NCBI GenBank assembly: GCA_937888775.1 | Contig: CALAQT010000391.1 | Location: 1-6,703, forward strand | Source of the DNA: an uncultured Actinomycetes bacterium | GTDB lineage: Bacteria; Actinomycetota; Thermoleophilia; Solirubrobacterales; Solirubrobacteraceae | Reading direction: 5' to 3' | Length of the DNA stretch: 6,703 nucleotides | In this document: one piece after another, positions 4,200-6,703 of the stretch | Numbering within the stretch: position 1 is the first letter of the stretch | Layout: each line of letters begins with the position of its first letter | The notes under the pieces: generated by a model | Databases searched by the model: none | Seen by the model: the letters and a program-made list of their open reading frames with translations, nothing else | What the model was told of the DNA's origin: nothing | Made by a program: the position numbers and the translations under genes

Positions 4200-6647
4200 A
4201 TGAAAGGCGTTCTGGTCTCACCGCTGCGGTGCTTCGCCGCGGCAATGCTCGCCGGGCTGTCGCTGGGAGCGTTGGCATCCAGCGCCTCGGCCGCGCGCAC
4301 ACTCAGCCCTCGGATCGGTTTCGGGATGGGCCTGATCCCGCTCCAGGGCCGCCAGGAGCTGGCGATCTCGCCGAGCATCCCGGTCGTCTACCACGGTGGC
4401 TCGGTGATGCGCAACGTGACCGTGCACACGATCTTCTGGGCTCCGGCCGGCTACGCCTTCACCGGGGCGCCGAGCGCCGGCACGCTGGGCTATGAGGCGT
4501 TGTTGCAGCAGTTCTTCACCGACTCGGCCCACGACTCGGGCACCGCCGGCAACGTCTTCTCGGTTCTGGGTCAGTACGCCGACGGCCACGGTGCCGGCGA
4601 GTATGGGATCTCGTATCGCGCTGGCGCCGACTCGATCGACGCCACCGACCCCTACCCGACCGCCGGGCATCGGTGCAGCTCGCCCTCCGGAGTGACGGTG
4701 TGCGTCACCGACCTCGAGCTCCAGCAGGAGATCGACCACTTGATCCAGACCCGCGATCGCGGTGCCCGCGGCCTGCGCAACATCTGGTTCGTGTTCCTGC
4801 CGCCGGACGTGGACACCTGTCTTGCGGTCGCCGAGTGCGCAACCAACTCCTACGCGGGGTATCACTCCGAGTTCGATCTGGGTCACGGCCCGACGATCTA
4901 CGTCGCGGTTCCCGATCCCCTGATCGAGGCGACGCCGTCCCCGGGAAGCGATCCGCGGGGCAACCCGGAGGCCGAATCCTCGATCGACACCGTGGCCCAT
5001 GAGACGGTTGAGGCGATCACCGATCCCGTCGGCACCGGCTGGATGGACCCCAACGGCGGCGAGGTTGGCGACAAGTGCGAGAACGGCTCACAGCCGGGCG
5101 GCCCCCTCGGCTACGCCCCCGACGGCTCGCCTTACAACCAGGTGATCAACGGACACGAATACCTGCTGCAGATGATGTGGGACAACTCGGTCAGCGGATG
5201 CGTGCAGCGCACCACTGTCGACACCTCGCCGCTGCCGTTGCCGACCGTCGAGGAGACCCAGTTCAGCGCCTCGCTGCGCGGCAACATCGGCAGCGCGCGC
5301 AGCGGTGTCAAGGTCCGGGCCGGGCTGTTGCGGGCCGGCCAGCTGGTCGCCCTGGCGAGCGCCCGGACGCGCGCCGGCGGCGCCTGGGGCCCGGTGGCAC
5401 TGAGAGCCGCCGACGGCGCTTTGCACGCGGTCGGAGACGACCGCGACGAGCTCCTGATCGAGTACGGCGCAAGGGGTCCCCTCCCCGAGCTGATCGACAC
5501 CGGCAACGGCGGCGACCCGTTCACCGAGGCGGGCTATACGGGCTGGTTCGATCTCGACAACGGCTACGCGGTCAGTTCCAGCGGCCACGGCGGGACGGTC
5601 GCGCTCGGACCGTGCGGCCAGACCGGCGTGCTGAGCCTGGCCGTCGGCGCCACGCTGACGCAACCGCCGGCGCAGTTGTGCTCGACTGAGGGTGACGTGG
5701 CGGTCGTGCGCACCCGCGCCCTGGGCCCGAGGACCGTGGTGCACCTCTCAAGCGAGGACAACCGGGCGCTGAACCCCCGCGACTTCAGCGGCGCGCTGGT
5801 CAAGCTGACCGTATCGCTGGGCGAGCCGGGCGCCGTCTCGGCCCTGGGCAACGGCCGGCTCGACCTGGCGCCCACCGGCTTTCCGCTCTGCGACGCGTAC
5901 CTGCGCATCCACACCGTTCGCTGCTCGGGGCTGGTGCCGGGCGCCGGCTACAGCCTGACGCGCCGCCGTGGCCATGCCCGCGTTCGCGCCCGCGCCAACG
6001 CCGACGGCGTGCTCAGCGTGACCCGGCTACCGGGCCCGGTCGGGCTCACCGGCGGCGACGTGCTGGCGCTCGCCAATGGCGCCGCGCGCACGCTGAGCAC
6101 TCTGCACGTCGCCCACCTGCGGGTGGCCGTCTTCGGCCAGCAGACGCAGATCTCCGCGGGTGTCTGCCAGCCGGGCGACTACTACGGCACAGCCCCGACG
6201 ACGCCCCCGAGCAGCCCGGCTGTCGGCGCGCCGGGGTACGGCGGCACCGGCACGATCTGCCCCGCGGACGGCCGGGCCGGCGGACTGTCGACGGCGACGA
6301 TCGCCCAGACTGACGACTTCAGCGGCGGTCAGACCGAGCTTCAGGTCCCGAACCTCCAGACGACGTCCCCGATCGCCGACGAGACCCTCTACGGGGCGTT
6401 CATTGCGTCAGCCCAGAGCGGACTGCCGGGTCCACACGGTTCGATTGTGGCGACTGGCGTCCCGGTCTCGCTGACGATCACTGGGGCCGCGTCCCGGCGG
6501 GTGGTGTTCCACGCCGCAAACGTCGACACCGCACGTGGCGTCGCGGTGCCCGCGCTGACGCCTGGCGCCTACCGCGCCGGGTGGGTCCTCACCGATGCCA
6601 ACGGCGATACGCGCACGGTCCAGACCCGGTTCTTCGACGAGGGCTAG
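4200..6647 (+). CDS. Secreted HExxE-motif protein, distantly EXORDIUM/phosphate-induced-1-like, with long beta-rich C-terminal region
   Basis: Predicted exported protein of 815 residues; function unproven. The ATG at 4200 begins a clean signal peptide (MKGVLVSPLRCFAAAMLAGL to ASSASA, cleavage near 31/32); an in-frame TTG at 4167 would only prepend 11 residues and is rejected. The N-terminal domain (about 60-336) runs VVYHGGSVMRNVTVHTIFWA (62-81), VCVTDLELQQEIDHLI, RNIWFVFLPPDVDTC, YHSEF (221-225), HETVEAITDP (267-276), GWMDPNGGEVGDKCENG (280-296) and EYLLQMMWDNSVSGC ending at Cys334. The 'YLL..MWD....C' ending and 'VT.H.I.W' strand echo plant EXORDIUM proteins (phosphate-induced protein 1 family). 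HExxE plus D291 and C293/E294 suggest a metal site and perhaps protease activity. Residues about 345-815 appear to be several beta-sandwich modules, the last ending TPGAYRAGWVLTDANGDTRT. The twelve mature Cys fall in six neighbouring pairs. No sortase motif, transmembrane tail or cell-wall anchor is seen. Confidence 0.75.
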   Translation: MKGVLVSPLRCFAAAMLAGLSLGALASSASAARTLSPRIGFGMGLIPLQGRQELAISPSIPVVYHGGSVMRNVTVHTIFWAPAGYAFTGAPSAGTLGYEALLQQFFTDSAHDSGTAGNVFSVLGQYADGHGAGEYGISYRAGADSIDATDPYPTAGHRCSSPSGVTVCVTDLELQQEIDHLIQTRDRGARGLRNIWFVFLPPDVDTCLAVAECATNSYAGYHSEFDLGHGPTIYVAVPDPLIEATPSPGSDPRGNPEAESSIDTVAHETVEAITDPVGTGWMDPNGGEVGDKCENGSQPGGPLGYAPDGSPYNQVINGHEYLLQMMWDNSVSGCVQRTTVDTSPLPLPTVEETQFSASLRGNIGSARSGVKVRAGLLRAGQLVALASARTRAGGAWGPVALRAADGALHAVGDDRDELLIEYGARGPLPELIDTGNGGDPFTEAGYTGWFDLDNGYAVSSSGHGGTVALGPCGQTGVLSLAVGATLTQPPAQLCSTEGDVAVVRTRALGPRTVVHLSSEDNRALNPRDFSGALVKLTVSLGEPGAVSALGNGRLDLAPTGFPLCDAYLRIHTVRCSGLVPGAGYSLTRRRGHARVRARANADGVLSVTRLPGPVGLTGGDVLALANGAARTLSTLHVAHLRVAVFGQQTQISAGVCQPGDYYGTAPTTPPSSPAVGAPGYGGTGTICPADGRAGGLSTATIAQTDDFSGGQTELQVPNLQTTSPIADETLYGAFIASAQSGLPGPHGSIVATGVPVSLTITGAASRRVVFHAANVDTARGVAVPALTPGAYRAGWVLTDANGDTRTVQTRFFDEG

Positions 6648-6703
6648 TCCGAAGTTACCTGGCCTAGCACTGATCTGAGGGCCGCGATCCCTTGTGGTTG
6701 TTG

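Noticed and set aside
6648..6703. Possible terminator or gene start after the secreted protein.
   Set aside because: The 56 nt to the window edge contain no convincing inverted repeat with a T-tract and no open frame with a start signal.

Overview
The window is very GC-rich, with G or C at most third codon positions. It carries two lipoproteins, a DUF4232 protein and a long secreted protein of a type common in high-GC Gram-positives. This suggests an actinobacterial chromosome, possibly a soil lineage such as Thermoleophilia/Solirubrobacterales; the lineage is inference only. There are no rRNA or tRNA genes, insertion sequences, CRISPR arrays or phage genes.

Layout from left to right: (1) the 3' part of a HhH-GPD DNA glycosylase of the AlkA type on the + strand, cut by the window edge. 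(2) A convergent DUF4232 lipoprotein gene on the - strand. (3) A short stretch (about 1273-1395, - strand) that reads like the last 40 residues of an S53 (sedolisin/kumamolisin) peptidase, probably a gene remnant. (4) A three-gene ABC transporter operon on the - strand, transcribed from about 4147 down to 1452: ATPase, permease, then substrate-binding lipoprotein, with each junction overlapping by 4 nt. (5) A TPP riboswitch leading that operon (about 4032-4134, - strand). (6) A divergent + strand gene for an 815-residue secreted protein whose N-terminal domain has an HExxE motif and resembles the bacterial side of the EXORDIUM/phosphate-induced protein 1 family, followed by about 480 residues of beta-rich, disulfide-patterned sequence.

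The riboswitch and the transporter explain each other. The binding protein belongs to the NMT1/THI5-like family (ThiY type), and a thiamine-pyrophosphate aptamer in the leader indicates uptake of a thiamine pyrimidine precursor (formylaminopyrimidine or HMP) or a similar thiamine-related compound, repressed when TPP is plentiful. The riboswitch also settles the ATPase start. The first available ATG (4047) lies inside the aptamer's conserved UAAUG loop, so the real start is the ATG at 4020, placed after a GGAGGG that belongs to the aptamer's 3' strand.

No clearly new multi-gene system is visible. The most under-described item is the 815-residue secreted HExxE protein; the S53 remnant and the tightly packed divergent control region (4021-4200) are the next most interesting.
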